A stretch of DNA of 64,000 nt from Pseudorhodoferax sp. Leaf274 (lineage in GTDB: Bacteria > Pseudomonadota > Gammaproteobacteria > Burkholderiales > Burkholderiaceae_C). The position numbers and the translations under genes are program-made. The notes below the pieces were generated by a model, which was not told where the DNA came from, did not search any database, and saw only the letters and a list, made by a program, of their open reading frames with translations. The stretch is from NCBI RefSeq assembly GCF_001422445.1, contig NZ_LMNA01000001.1, positions 1,100,735 to 1,164,734 of the forward strand, in the 5' to 3' direction. Every line of letters starts with the position of its first letter. Position 1 is the first letter of the stretch. Shown here piece after piece: positions 1-7,678 of the stretch.

Positions 1-134
1 CGTGCAGAACGGCCTGATCCGCCTGCTGGCCGCCGAGGGAACCTGGGCCCGGCGCTGGCCGCCGGCCTGAACCCGCCGCTGGTGGCCGCCAATGCCGTGC
101 AGAACGGCCTGATCCGCCTGCTGGCCGCCGAGGG
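1..134. repeat. 39-bp direct repeat at the window edge
   Basis: Bases 1-39 are identical to 96-134; the copies diverge at the next base. The offset of 95 bp is not a multiple of three, so the first copy is out of frame with the ThuA-like gene that contains the second. This suits an assembly-edge artefact better than a biological repeat. Confidence 0.8.
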
Positions 135-774
135 CATCACGGCCGACTGGACCGAGGACGTGGCCCGCATGACCAGCCTGAACGGCTACAAGGCCATCAT
201 CTTCGCCAGCCCCACGCGCGACGCGCTGTGGGACCACAGCAAGACCGCCTCGGGCGGCACGCAGCTGGACGCCGCACGCCACGCGCTGCGCCAGTACATG
301 CGCCGCGGCGGCGGCTTCGTCGGCATCCACAACGCCTTCGGCACCGAATACAACTGGCCTTACTACGAAGGCCTGCTGGGCAACGCCAACTTCTACGACC
401 ACGGCGCCAACCAGGACGGCACGGTGCAGGTGGTCAACAAGAACGACGCATCCACCGAGATGCTGCCCGACAACTTCGGCTTCAAGGACGAGTGGTACAC
501 GCTGATGCCGTTCCCGACCAACGTGAAGTTCCTGCTGACGGTGGACACCAACTCGCTGGCCACCAAGCGCGGCACGCACCCGGGCCACGGCAGCTTCCAT
601 CCCGTGTCGTGGTGCCAGTACTACGACGGCGGCCGCTCCTGGGTGACCACGCTGGGCCACGACGGCGGCGCATTCGCGGCCGACACGTCCACGTTCCGCG
701 GCGCGGCCGAGTTCCAGAAGCACATCGTGGCCGGCATCAAGTCGGCCATGGGCCTGGTGCCGTTCTGCCGTTGA
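1..774 (+). CDS. ThuA-like domain protein, 5' truncated by window edge
   Basis: The frame is open from the window edge to a TGA at 772-774. The protein resembles the ThuA (trehalose utilisation) glutamine-amidotransferase-like fold: a strand ending FASPTRDALW, a GGGFVGIHNAF turn, an acidic/aromatic NWPYYEGLLG stretch, and near the C-terminus HPVSWCQYYDGGRSWVTTLGHD, which is typical of ThuA-family proteins. In-frame sequence continues upstream of the GTG at 82 (LGPALAAGLNPPLVAAN), so the true start lies outside the window. Bases 1-39 duplicate 96-134 in a different frame, so the first 13 codons are suspect. ThuA proteins are linked to sugar metabolism, but substrate is unknown here. The next gene starts 2 bases after the stop and is probably cotranscribed. 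Confidence 0.75.
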   Translation, partial: RAERPDPPAGRRGNLGPALAAGLNPPLVAANAVQNGLIRLLAAEGITADWTEDVARMTSLNGYKAIIFASPTRDALWDHSKTASGGTQLDAARHALRQYMRRGGGFVGIHNAFGTEYNWPYYEGLLGNANFYDHGANQDGTVQVVNKNDASTEMLPDNFGFKDEWYTLMPFPTNVKFLLTVDTNSLATKRGTHPGHGSFHPVSWCQYYDGGRSWVTTLGHDGGAFAADTSTFRGAAEFQKHIVAGIKSAMGLVPFCR

Positions 775-776
775 GC

Positions 777-2237
777 ATGGCTGGACAAGGCCGGTACTGG
801 CGCCGCCCGTGGGCGCGCCTGGCGGTGCTGGCGGCCGGCCTTGCCGTGCTGCACGGCGCGGCGCAGGCCGACCCGGCGCCGCTGCGCCATCCTGGCGGCA
901 TGGTCGCGCTGCCGGACGGCACGCTGCTGCTGGCGGCCGATGCCGGCGACGGCGGCCATGGCGCCGAGCTGTGGGCCGTCGACCCGCGCGACGGCAGCCG
1001 CCGCCTGGTGCGCGACATCCGGCCCGGGCCGCTGGGTTCGCACCCGAGCGGGCTCACGCTGTGGCGCGGCCACGCCTACTTCGCGGCCGATGACGGCCAG
1101 CACGGGCTGGAGCTGTGGCGCAGCGACGGCAGCACCGAGGGCACGGCGCGCGTGGCCGATCTGCGCGCGGGGCCCGAGGGCTCGCTGCCCAACGGCTTCG
1201 TGGCCTTCGGCGACGCGCTGTACTTCTCGGCCGACGACGGGCGCCACGGCTTCGAGCTGTGGCGCACCCAGGGCACGGCCGAGACCACGCACCTGGTGGC
1301 CGACATCCACCCCGGCGCGCCGGGCGGCCTGCCGCGCCAGCTCACGGTGCTCGGCGGCGCCCTGCTGTTCAGCGCCAACGACGCCGAGGGCGGCACCGAG
1401 CTGTGGCGCAGCGACGGCACGGCCAGCGGCACCCGCCGCGTGCTGGACATCCGCGCCGACGGCGACGCCAACCCCGAGCAGCTCACGCGCGTGGGCGACA
1501 CGCTGTTCTTCACCGCCGACGACGGCCGCCACGGCCGCGAACTGTGGCGCAGCGACGGCACGCCGGCCGGCACCCAGCTGGTCGCCGACATCCGCCCTGG
1601 CCGCGACAGCGCGCAGCCGCGCCACCTGGTGCAGGCCGGCCGCTGGCTCTGGTTCGCTGCCGACGACGGCCGCCACGGCATCGAGCTGTGGCGCAGCGAC
1701 GGCAGCGCCGCCGGCACGGCCCTGGTGGCCGACATCCGCCCCGGCCCCGCCAATGCGCTGCCCAGCCACCTCACCGCGCTGGGCGATCAGGTGGTGTTCG
1801 CGGCCTACGACGGCGTGCACGGCGTGGAGCCCTGGATCAGCGACGGTACGGCCGCGGGCACGCGGCTGCTGGCCGACATCCACAGCGGCCCTGGCCATTC
1901 CAACGCCTGGGCGTTCACGCGGCTGGGCGAGCGCATCGTGTTCGCGGCCGACGACGGCCGCCTGGGCATGGAGGTCTGGCAGACGCGCGGACAGCCGCAG
2001 GACGTGCAGCTGCTGCGCGACGAGCGCGCCGGTGCACCCGGTGCCTTCCCGCGCGGCTTCGTCGCGGTGGGCGAGCGCATCGCCTTCGTGGCCGAAGCCG
2101 CCGACGGCGCGACCTACCTCGCGCTCGACGGGCTGCCGGCGCGGAACTGCGGCAGCGCCGACAGCGGCACCGTGGGCAAGGCGCCGGGCGCGGCCGGCTG
2201 CGTGGCTTCGGCGCCGTCTTCCTCGGCCACGCGGTAG
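777..2237 (+). CDS. secreted ELWxxDGT-repeat protein
   Basis: The 486-residue protein starts with a Sec signal peptide (Arg-rich N-terminus, hydrophobic LAVLAAGLAVLHG core, AQA cleavage site near residue 30). The rest is about eight tandem repeats of some 47 residues, each centred on ELWRSDGTxxGT with an FxADDGxHG strand; the seventh and eighth are degenerate (EPWISDGT, EVWQTRGQ). Such ELWxxDGT repeats are known from secreted or surface proteins of unknown function, probably beta-propeller-like. No anchor or sorting domain is visible. The last 41 codons overlap the end of the convergent pseudopilin gene by 124 bp. A protein exported to the periplasm beside a type II-like secretion operon could be its cargo; this is inference from position only. 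Confidence 0.8.
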   Translation: MAGQGRYWRRPWARLAVLAAGLAVLHGAAQADPAPLRHPGGMVALPDGTLLLAADAGDGGHGAELWAVDPRDGSRRLVRDIRPGPLGSHPSGLTLWRGHAYFAADDGQHGLELWRSDGSTEGTARVADLRAGPEGSLPNGFVAFGDALYFSADDGRHGFELWRTQGTAETTHLVADIHPGAPGGLPRQLTVLGGALLFSANDAEGGTELWRSDGTASGTRRVLDIRADGDANPEQLTRVGDTLFFTADDGRHGRELWRSDGTPAGTQLVADIRPGRDSAQPRHLVQAGRWLWFAADDGRHGIELWRSDGSAAGTALVADIRPGPANALPSHLTALGDQVVFAAYDGVHGVEPWISDGTAAGTRLLADIHSGPGHSNAWAFTRLGERIVFAADDGRLGMEVWQTRGQPQDVQLLRDERAGAPGAFPRGFVAVGERIAFVAEAADGATYLALDGLPARNCGSADSGTVGKAPGAAGCVASAPSSSATR

Positions 2238-2737
2238 ACGAAGCGCCAGTCGGCCAGGGTGGCGGCATCTTCGAAGGCCGTGTCGAAGCGGCCGAAGCCC
2301 TGGCGCTTGAGCGGCACGGCCGTCGAGCGGCTGTGCACGCCCAGGATGCCGCCGCTGGGTGCCGGCACCAGCACCCAGTCGCCACCCGTCACCGGGTCGA
2401 GGTAGATGCGGCGCAGGTGGCGCTGCGTGGTGGGCCAGCGCTTGTCCAGCAGCAGATCGTCCAGCCGCTGCGGAAAGCGGTGCTGCTGGCCCAGTGGCAC
2501 GTCCTCGTAGTAGCGCTTGATCGCCATGCGGATCTGGTCGCCCGCGAACAGCAGCTCGGCTTCGCGCTCGCGCTGGGCGTGCACGCTCCACAGGCTGCCG
2601 GTGGCCGCCAGGCCCGCGCCCAGCAGCGCGACTGCCAGCAGCAGGCCCAGGTAGGTGAAGCCGCGCTGGCCACCGCACCGGCTCACGGGAGCACCCTTCG
2701 ACCTGCGGCCTGTTGTCCGCCCCGGCGCTGCGCTCAT
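2114..2737 (-). CDS. type II secretion pseudopilin-like protein (last gene of operon)
   Basis: A prepilin-type N-terminus G^FTYLGLLLAVALLG sits about 25 residues in, followed by a long amphipathic helix with EREAELLFAGDQIRMAIKRYYE and a soluble domain with LYLDP/GGDW-like minor pseudopilin features (207 residues). The ATG at 2737 overlaps the upstream stop as ATGA. An in-frame GTG at 2686, eight bases after GAAGGG, would give a more usual 8-residue leader, and the same repeat-derived sequence precedes the gspE start, so the shorter form may be the real one. The C-terminal 41 codons overlap the convergent ELWxxDGT gene. It probably caps or primes the pseudopilus rather than forming its shaft. 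Confidence 0.75.
   Translation of the reverse strand: MSAAPGRTTGRRSKGAPVSRCGGQRGFTYLGLLLAVALLGAGLAATGSLWSVHAQREREAELLFAGDQIRMAIKRYYEDVPLGQQHRFPQRLDDLLLDKRWPTTQRHLRRIYLDPVTGGDWVLVPAPSGGILGVHSRSTAVPLKRQGFGRFDTAFEDAATLADWRFVYRVAEEDGAEATQPAAPGALPTVPLSALPQFRAGSPSSAR
2687..2737 (-). repeat. dispersed repeat fragment upstream of pseudopilin
   Basis: Read on the plus strand, 24 of the first 27 bases match 10143-10169 ahead of gspE, and the far end (CGGCGCTGCGCTCAT) matches the end of the copy at 3782-3868. The element therefore joins the stop of one gene to the start of the next in three places in this operon. Confidence 0.65.
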
Positions 2738-3309
2738 AGCGTGGACAGCTCGGTGCCGCCGCGCGTCTTGCCCGGCGCGCCGCTGCGCACGTCGTACACG
2801 CGGCCCGGCGCGGCGCGGCCGTCGGCGGCGGCCGGCGGCGGCACGAAGATCCAGCTCTCGGTGCTGTCGGTGTAGGGGTCCGTCGGCAGTGCGCGCAGGT
2901 AGCGCCGGCGCACGAGTTCGGCCAGGTCTTCCGGGTAGCGGCCGGTGTCGGCGTAGAACTTGTCGATGTTGTCGCGCATCACCGCGAGCGACTGGCGCAG
3001 CGCGTTCTCGCGCGCATGCTCGACCGCGCCGAAATAGCGCGGCGCGGCGATCGACAGCAGCGTGGCCAGGATGGCCATGACCACCAGCAGTTCGACCAGC
3101 GTGAAGCCGCGCAGAACGTGGCGATATGCACGCGCACGGTGCGCCGTCTTCTCCGCATGGACCCGATCCGCAAGCCGCTGTTCAAGCGGCCGCGGAGCAG
3201 GCCATGCCAGCAGACGCCGCGGAACGGGCTCTGCCCGGCCGCTGGCGGCGCCCCTGGAGGGGGATGGAATGGCTACACGAAGTGAGCCATTCAAACGGGG
3301 TGGCGTCAT
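2734..3309 (-). CDS. GspG-like pseudopilin
   Basis: The class III prepilin signature RG^FTLVELLVVMAILATLLSIAAPRYF is followed by a GspG-like domain (NIDKFYADTGRYPEDL, LPTDPYTDSTESWIFVPP, YDVRSGAPG). The E at position +5 of the mature protein is present. The only ATG in frame gives a 191-residue product with about 67 residues before the cleavage glycine, far longer than usual; this extension is encoded by a dispersed repeat (3217-3288). The ATG at 3309 lies one base after the upstream stop, so translational coupling is likely despite the odd leader. A TTG start close by is possible, but no closer ATG or GTG exists. Pseudopilin role is secure; exact N-terminus is not. Confidence 0.78.
   Translation of the reverse strand: MTPPRLNGSLRVAIPSPSRGAASGRAEPVPRRLLAWPAPRPLEQRLADRVHAEKTAHRARAYRHVLRGFTLVELLVVMAILATLLSIAAPRYFGAVEHARENALRQSLAVMRDNIDKFYADTGRYPEDLAELVRRRYLRALPTDPYTDSTESWIFVPPPAAADGRAAPGRVYDVRSGAPGKTRGGTELSTL
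3217..3288 (-). repeat. dispersed repeat family 2, copy A
   Basis: On the minus strand this reads CGTGTAGCCATTCC, then CCCCCTCCAGGGGCG, then CAGCGGCCGGGC and CCGCGG. The same order of motifs occurs on the plus strand at 46108-46182. The core contains a small inverted repeat (CCCCT/AGGGG). Here it is translated as part of the pseudopilin leader. Confidence 0.6.
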
Positions 3310-3310
3310 G

Positions 3311-3868
3311 TCACCACTCCCGGTACGGGCGGCCGTTCAGGCCCGTGCGCTCGGACAGCGAGTGCACGTCGTACACGTCCTTGCCGGGCTGGGGCTGGTC
3401 GGCCGGCGAGGCGTAGCTGCGCAGGCCCCAGGTCTGCGCCGCGGGCACGCTGCCTTCGCCCGTGAAGAAGGGGTCGGGCGGCACGCGGCGCAGGAAGCGC
3501 ACGGGCCGGCCCTGCGGGTCGCGCGCGTTGGTGGCGCCGGCCACCAGCGCCTCCAGCGTGGGCGGGTAGCCCGTGGCATCGCTCGCGCGCGGCACGCTGC
3601 CGGCCTCGGTGGCGCGCTTGTAGTCGTCGATGGCCTGGCGGATCTGGCGCAGCGCGCTGCGCAGCTCGGCCTCCTTGCTGCGCTGCACCGCGAGTTCGGC
3701 CAGCGGCAAGGCCATGGCCGCCAGCACGCCGACGATGGCCACCGTGACCACCAGCTCGACCAGCGTGAAGCCGCGCTGGAATGTGGCCCCCACGCTCCCT
3801 GCTGCGCGAGGTTCGCTGCCCCCCGAGGGGGCGCGCGCTTGCTTGGGGCGGCCCGGCGCTGCGCTCAT
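3311..3868 (-). CDS. GspG-like pseudopilin
   Basis: A 185-residue protein with prepilin cleavage motif QRG^FTLVELVVTVAIVGVLAAMALPLAEL, an amphipathic helix (RSKEAELRSALRQIRQAIDDYKRATE) and a domain ending LRSYASPADQPQPGKDVYDVHSLSERTGLNG, as in GspG-family pseudopilins. The ATG at 3868 overlaps the secretin stop (ATGA). The first 32 residues are encoded by a dispersed repeat at 3782-3868; a GTG at 3793 inside that repeat would give a compact 7-residue leader. A second product in this operon also begins MSAAPGR for the same reason. It would be processed by a prepilin peptidase, which is not encoded in the window. Confidence 0.8.
   Translation of the reverse strand: MSAAPGRPKQARAPSGGSEPRAAGSVGATFQRGFTLVELVVTVAIVGVLAAMALPLAELAVQRSKEAELRSALRQIRQAIDDYKRATEAGSVPRASDATGYPPTLEALVAGATNARDPQGRPVRFLRRVPPDPFFTGEGSVPAAQTWGLRSYASPADQPQPGKDVYDVHSLSERTGLNGRPYREW
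3782..3868 (-). repeat. dispersed GC-rich repeat encoding a prepilin leader
   Basis: The minus strand contains CCCCCTCGGGGGG flanked by GCCGCCCCAAGCAAGCG and AGCGTGGGGGCC. I recognise this as a repeat type common between genes in Comamonadaceae. It spans the secretin stop, the pseudopilin start and its leader up to just before the mature pilin sequence. Related fragments lie at 2687-2737 and 10143-10218. Confidence 0.65.
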
Positions 3869-6081
3869 CGAACCACGATGCCGATCTGCACGGGCGGCGG
3901 CGCCTGCACCGGCAGGTTGGCGCTGGCCACGTCGAAGCCGATCTCGGCCTGGCCGGGCGCCTTGGCCAGCACGCGCATGCGCACCGTGGCGGGCGGCGCG
4001 GCCACGCCGGCCACGCCGGAGGACGACAGCTCCACGCTGGCATCGGCCGTGCCGCCCACGGGCGCGAGCAGCGCCGGGTCGTAGCGCAGCTGCACGCGCG
4101 TGCTGATGGCCTGGTTGCCATCGGGCAGCGACAGCTGCACGCTGAATTCCTCGCCGATGCCGACCTGCGCCGGCACCTGCACGCCCAGCGCTGCCGGGGC
4201 TTCGGCCACCGGCGCGGCAGCAGCGGCCTGGCCGGCCGGCGTGGCGGTGGCCGCGGCTGCGGCAGGCGGTGTCAGGGCCATGGCCGAGCCGTCGCGAAAG
4301 CGCAGCGGCACGCGGCCCGGCACGGCCTCGGTGCCCGAGGCGAACTGGCTCTGCACCGTCTCCGGCCGGCGCACGTTGCGCAGCACGCGCGGCGTGACCA
4401 GCAGCACGATCTCGGTCTTGGCCACCGTCTGGTCGTTGTTGCGGAACAGCCGGCCCAGCACGGGCAGCTCGGCCGCACCGGGCAGCTTGGCCATGCTCTG
4501 GCGGTCCTCGTTGTTGATGAGGCCGGCCAGCACCTGGGTCTCGCCGTCGCGCAGGCGCAGCGTGGTGGTGGCGTTGCGCGTGCCCAGCCGGTAGGCCACG
4601 GTGCCCGAGATGTTGAGCTGCGAGAGGATGTTGGAGACCTCCAGCTGCACCTTGATGGCGACCTCGTCCTCCAGGTAGACGTTGGGTTCCACGTCCAGCT
4701 TCAGGCCGGTTTCCAGGTAGCTCACGGCCGAGGACACGCCCACGTTGGCGGTGGAGGTGGTGGTGATCACGGGCACCTTCTCGCCGATGTGCACCTTGGC
4801 CTTCTCGCGGTTGCGCACGCGGATGCGCGGGTTGGCCAGCAGGTTGGCCCCGCCGTCGCTCTGGCGCAGGTTCAGGATCAGCAGCGGGTTGGCCGTGAAC
4901 GCGCGCAGGCCGCCGCTGCCCAGCTGCACCAGGCCGTCCGACGTGGTGCCGTTGCTGCCCGGGATGCGGCCGACGATCTGCTCGGGAAAGCGCAGGCCGA
5001 TCTCCTGCGCCACGCTGGAGGCGATCTCCAGCACCTCCAGCTCCAGCATCACCTCGGGCTCGCCCAGGTCCTGCGTGGCCACCAGCTGCTCGGCCAGGCG
5101 GATGGCCTCGGGCGTGTCGCGCATGATCACCAGGTTCAGCCGCTCGTCGACGAACAGGTCGCGCGTCTTGACCAGCGCGCGGATCATCGCGGCGGTCTGC
5201 TTGGCGTCGGCATTGGCCAGGTAGAAGCTGCGCATCACGAGCTCCTGGTACTCGCGCTGCTTGGCCTGGGTGTTGGGGTAGACGATCAGCGTGTTGTCGT
5301 TGAGCAGCTTGCGCTCGAGCTGGTTGGTCTGCAGCAGCACGCCCAGCACGTCGTACAGGCTGGTGTCGCGCACGAAGATGGTGGTGCGCTGGTCGCCCTT
5401 GACGTCCTTGTCCAGCACGAAGTTGAGCCCGCCGTGGTTGGACAGGATCTCGAAGATCGTGGCCAGCGGCACGTCGCGCAGCTCCAGCGTGAGGCGCCGC
5501 GCCATGGCCTGGCGCAGCTGCGGTTCCTTCTGTTCCAGCAGCCGGCGCCGCTCGGTCACGCCGCGCACCACCGCCTCGGCGCCGCGCTGGCGCGAGTCGC
5601 GCGCGAGCACGCTGCGCGCGATACGGTCGGCACCGTCCAGGTCGCCCGCGGCCAGCAGGCGCTCGGCCTCGGCCACGGACACGCGGTGCGCGCGGTCGGC
5701 CTGCACGGCCTGGATGCCGCCCTGCGCCACCACCGAGGCCGGGTCCATGCGCAGCGCGGTGCGGTACCGGTCCTCGGCGATGTCCAGCGCGCCGGCCGCG
5801 CGGGCGGCGTCGCCGTCGCGCACGACGACGCCCACCAACGAGTCGCGTTGCAGCACGTAGGCGTTGTAGGCGTTCGGGTCCAGTGGCGGCGTGCGCGCCG
5901 CGCGTTCCAGCTGCGCCAGGCCGGCCTCCACCTGGCCGGCGGCGATCAGCTGCTGGGCCGACTGCACGGAGGCCTCGCGCGGCGAGGCACAGGCCGCCAG
6001 CAGTGCCAGCAGCACCAGGGCAGGCCAGCGCCAGTGCGGCTGGGGGGCATGCGCGCGGTTGGCGCTGTGGGGCGATGTCAC
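3865..6081 (-). CDS. gspD: secretin (GspD/PilQ/MshL-like) with C-terminal cohesin-like domain
   Basis: A 738-residue outer-membrane lipoprotein: GTG start at 6081, signal peptide with lipobox LLAAC (Cys 31), a TPR-like helical region to about residue 180, an STN/N0-like segment (LELRDVPLATIFEILSNHGGLNFVLD), N1-type repeats, and the secretin core (about 300-560; VPVITTTSTANVGVSS, the LDVEPNVYLEDEVAIKVQLEVSN strand and LRDGETQVLAGLINNEDRQSMAKLPGAAELPVLGRLF). After an Ala/Pro linker, residues about 625-735 look like a cohesin-type beta-sandwich (GEEFSVQLSLPDGNQAISTRVQLRYDP). It would form the export channel. Its start overlaps the preceding stop (TAGTG) and its end overlaps the next start (ATGA). 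Confidence 0.88.
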   Translation of the reverse strand: MTSPHSANRAHAPQPHWRWPALVLLALLAACASPREASVQSAQQLIAAGQVEAGLAQLERAARTPPLDPNAYNAYVLQRDSLVGVVVRDGDAARAAGALDIAEDRYRTALRMDPASVVAQGGIQAVQADRAHRVSVAEAERLLAAGDLDGADRIARSVLARDSRQRGAEAVVRGVTERRRLLEQKEPQLRQAMARRLTLELRDVPLATIFEILSNHGGLNFVLDKDVKGDQRTTIFVRDTSLYDVLGVLLQTNQLERKLLNDNTLIVYPNTQAKQREYQELVMRSFYLANADAKQTAAMIRALVKTRDLFVDERLNLVIMRDTPEAIRLAEQLVATQDLGEPEVMLELEVLEIASSVAQEIGLRFPEQIVGRIPGSNGTTSDGLVQLGSGGLRAFTANPLLILNLRQSDGGANLLANPRIRVRNREKAKVHIGEKVPVITTTSTANVGVSSAVSYLETGLKLDVEPNVYLEDEVAIKVQLEVSNILSQLNISGTVAYRLGTRNATTTLRLRDGETQVLAGLINNEDRQSMAKLPGAAELPVLGRLFRNNDQTVAKTEIVLLVTPRVLRNVRRPETVQSQFASGTEAVPGRVPLRFRDGSAMALTPPAAAAATATPAGQAAAAAPVAEAPAALGVQVPAQVGIGEEFSVQLSLPDGNQAISTRVQLRYDPALLAPVGGTADASVELSSSGVAGVAAPPATVRMRVLAKAPGQAEIGFDVASANLPVQAPPPVQIGIVVR

Positions 6082-6674
6082 TAGTTCTGCTCCTCGGTGT
6101 CGGCCGCGGCGGGCGCCGGTCCGGCCGCTGGCGCGCTGGCGCCTGGGCTGGCCACCAGGGCCAGCGCATGGCGGGTGCCGGTCGGCACATGCAGCAGGCG
6201 CAGTTCGCGCGTGCCGATGTGCTCGACCAGGTAGTCGGGTGTGAGGTGGCGGCCGGCCACGGCCGCGAGCTGGCGCGGGCCGTGCGCGAGGAACACGGTG
6301 CTCACGCCGTCCTCGGTCCAGCGGCCCAGGAAGCGGAAGGGCAGCGCTGCTGCGGCGGTGGGCAAGGGGGCGGCGGCCACCACGGGCGGCGTTGCCGCAG
6401 CAGCTGCTGCGGCGGCCGCCTGTGCGGCAGCCGCAGCGGCCAGGGCCGGCTCGCCGAAGGGGCTGCGGCCGGCGCCGGCGTAGGGGCGCTGCGGCACCTC
6501 CAGCGTGGCCGCGGGCCCGGGCTCCGCAGGCGCGGCGCGGGCTGGCCGCGTTGCAGGCAGGCTGGCGGCCGGCGCGCCCGCCTCTTCCTGCGGCTGCACG
6601 GCCAGCATGGCCGCGCCCGTGAGCAGGGCGGCCAAGCTATAGAGCATCCAGCGCTGGCGGGTCGACAGGGCCAT
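6081..6674 (-). CDS. GspC/PilP-like inner-membrane secretion protein
   Basis: A 197-residue bitopic protein: one N-terminal membrane helix (MLYSLAALLTGAAMLAV), a long Ala/Pro-rich periplasmic linker, and a C-terminal small beta domain (FRFLGRWTEDGVSTVFLAHGPRQLAAVAGRHLTPDYLVEHIGTRELRLLHVPTG) like the homology region of GspC or PilP. Its place directly before the secretin supports a role linking the inner-membrane platform to the secretin. The linker contains an alanine run encoded by GCX codons near 6380-6450. I cannot separate GspC from PilP by eye. Confidence 0.65.
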   Translation of the reverse strand: MALSTRQRWMLYSLAALLTGAAMLAVQPQEEAGAPAASLPATRPARAAPAEPGPAATLEVPQRPYAGAGRSPFGEPALAAAAAAQAAAAAAAAATPPVVAAAPLPTAAAALPFRFLGRWTEDGVSTVFLAHGPRQLAAVAGRHLTPDYLVEHIGTRELRLLHVPTGTRHALALVASPGASAPAAGPAPAAADTEEQN

Positions 6675-6679
6675 GGCGT

Positions 6680-7162
6680 TCAGCGGCGCAGGTAGAGCGA
6701 CAGCCGCAGGTCGGCCTCGAGCGTGGCGTCGGCCGCGCGGCGGAACTGCACGTCGTCGAGCGCGACGAAGGCGTTGCGCTCCAGCAGCCGGCCCAGGAAG
6801 CCGCGGATCTGCGCGTAGTCGCCCGTGGTGCGCAGCGCGATGCGGTAGCGCGCCAGGCGTGGGTCGTCGGCGCGCTGCTCCAGCCGGTACTCGGCCGCGC
6901 GCAGCGGCACGCCGGCTTCGCGCGCCGCGCCGTCCAGCGCGGCCAGCGCCTCGGGCAGCGCCTCCAGCGGCGGGAACGCGGCCTGGAACTGCGCCAGCTG
7001 CGCGGCTGGTGCGGCCTGCGCCGCATCGGCCCGCGGTGCCGGTGGCACCACGGCTGCGAGCGCGGCCTGCTCGGCGCGCAGCGGGCCCACCAGCGCCACT
7101 TCCGCGGCGGCCGCCAGCGCCAGCAGCAGCACGCCGGCCAGTGCCAGGCGGCCCGTCGTCAT
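6680..7162 (-). CDS. GspM/PilO-like assembly protein
   Basis: A 160-residue protein with one N-terminal membrane helix (LALAGVLLLALAAAAEVAL), a short coiled region and a ferredoxin-like periplasmic domain (EYRLEQRADDPRLARYRIALRTTGDYAQIRGFLGRLLERNAFVALDDVQFRR) of the type shared by PilO and GspM. It starts inside the end of the PilN-like gene (ATGA at 7159-7162). Family assignment rests on size, topology and gene order PilM-PilN-PilO-PilP-secretin. Confidence 0.65.
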   Translation of the reverse strand: MTTGRLALAGVLLLALAAAAEVALVGPLRAEQAALAAVVPPAPRADAAQAAPAAQLAQFQAAFPPLEALPEALAALDGAAREAGVPLRAAEYRLEQRADDPRLARYRIALRTTGDYAQIRGFLGRLLERNAFVALDDVQFRRAADATLEADLRLSLYLRR

Positions 7163-7677
7163 GGCGCCTCCCATTCGGCCGTCAGCGTGAAGCGCAGCGG
7201 CTGCGCGCCCGCGTCTTCCTGCAGCGCATGGTCCACCAGCAGCACCTGGCGGAAGCCGGGCGCCTGTTCGAGCCGCGCCATGTAGGCCAGCACCTGGGCC
7301 AGGTCCGTGGCCTGGCCGCCCACGCGCGCGCGCCGGCTGCCGCCCTCGGGCTGCAGCGCGGTCAGCACCACGCCGGGCACGCTGACCGATTCGAGCGCGC
7401 GGAACCAGGCGTCCCAGGGCACGGCCAGCGTGGCGGCCACCGCCTGCGCGGCCGCGATCTCGGCGGCCAGCGCGTGCGGCATCGGCGCCGCCGCGCGTGC
7501 GGCGCTGGCTTGCGGCTGCAGCCGGGCGAGCGCAGCGGCCTGGGCATCGGCCGCCTGGCTGTGGCGCAGCCCCACCAGCGCGCAGGCCGCCAGGCCGAGG
7601 GCCAGCACGCCGTGGCCCCACCAGCGGGCCCAGGGCGATGGCGGCAGGAACTCGAGCTCGGGTGCGCGCAATGCCAT
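7159..7677 (-). CDS. PilN-like assembly protein
   Basis: A 172-residue bitopic protein: a cytoplasmic stretch (ELEFLPPSPWARWWG), a membrane helix (VLALGLAACALVGL), a coiled-coil region rich in Ala/Gln, and a periplasmic ferredoxin-like domain (ALESVSVPGVVLTALQPEGGSRRARVGGQATDLAQVLAYMARLEQAPGFRQVLLVDHALQED). The order cytoplasmic tail, helix and coiled coil matches PilN, which docks to PilM. It starts one base before the stop of the PilM/GspL-like gene on the minus strand. Confidence 0.65.
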   Translation of the reverse strand: MALRAPELEFLPPSPWARWWGHGVLALGLAACALVGLRHSQAADAQAAALARLQPQASAARAAAPMPHALAAEIAAAQAVAATLAVPWDAWFRALESVSVPGVVLTALQPEGGSRRARVGGQATDLAQVLAYMARLEQAPGFRQVLLVDHALQEDAGAQPLRFTLTAEWEAP

Positions 7678-7678
7678 G

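Noticed and set aside
960-2010. CRISPR-like periodicity in the ELWxxDGT gene
   Set aside because: The period is about 140 bp, in frame, with coding divergence between units; it is protein repetition.
621-2678. 685-codon open frame on the minus strand
   Set aside because: It lies opposite the ELWxxDGT repeats and merely mirrors their periodicity.
6380-6450. GCX-rich repeat near the GspC-like gene as a mobile repeat
   Set aside because: It codes for an alanine-rich linker and has no fixed unit.
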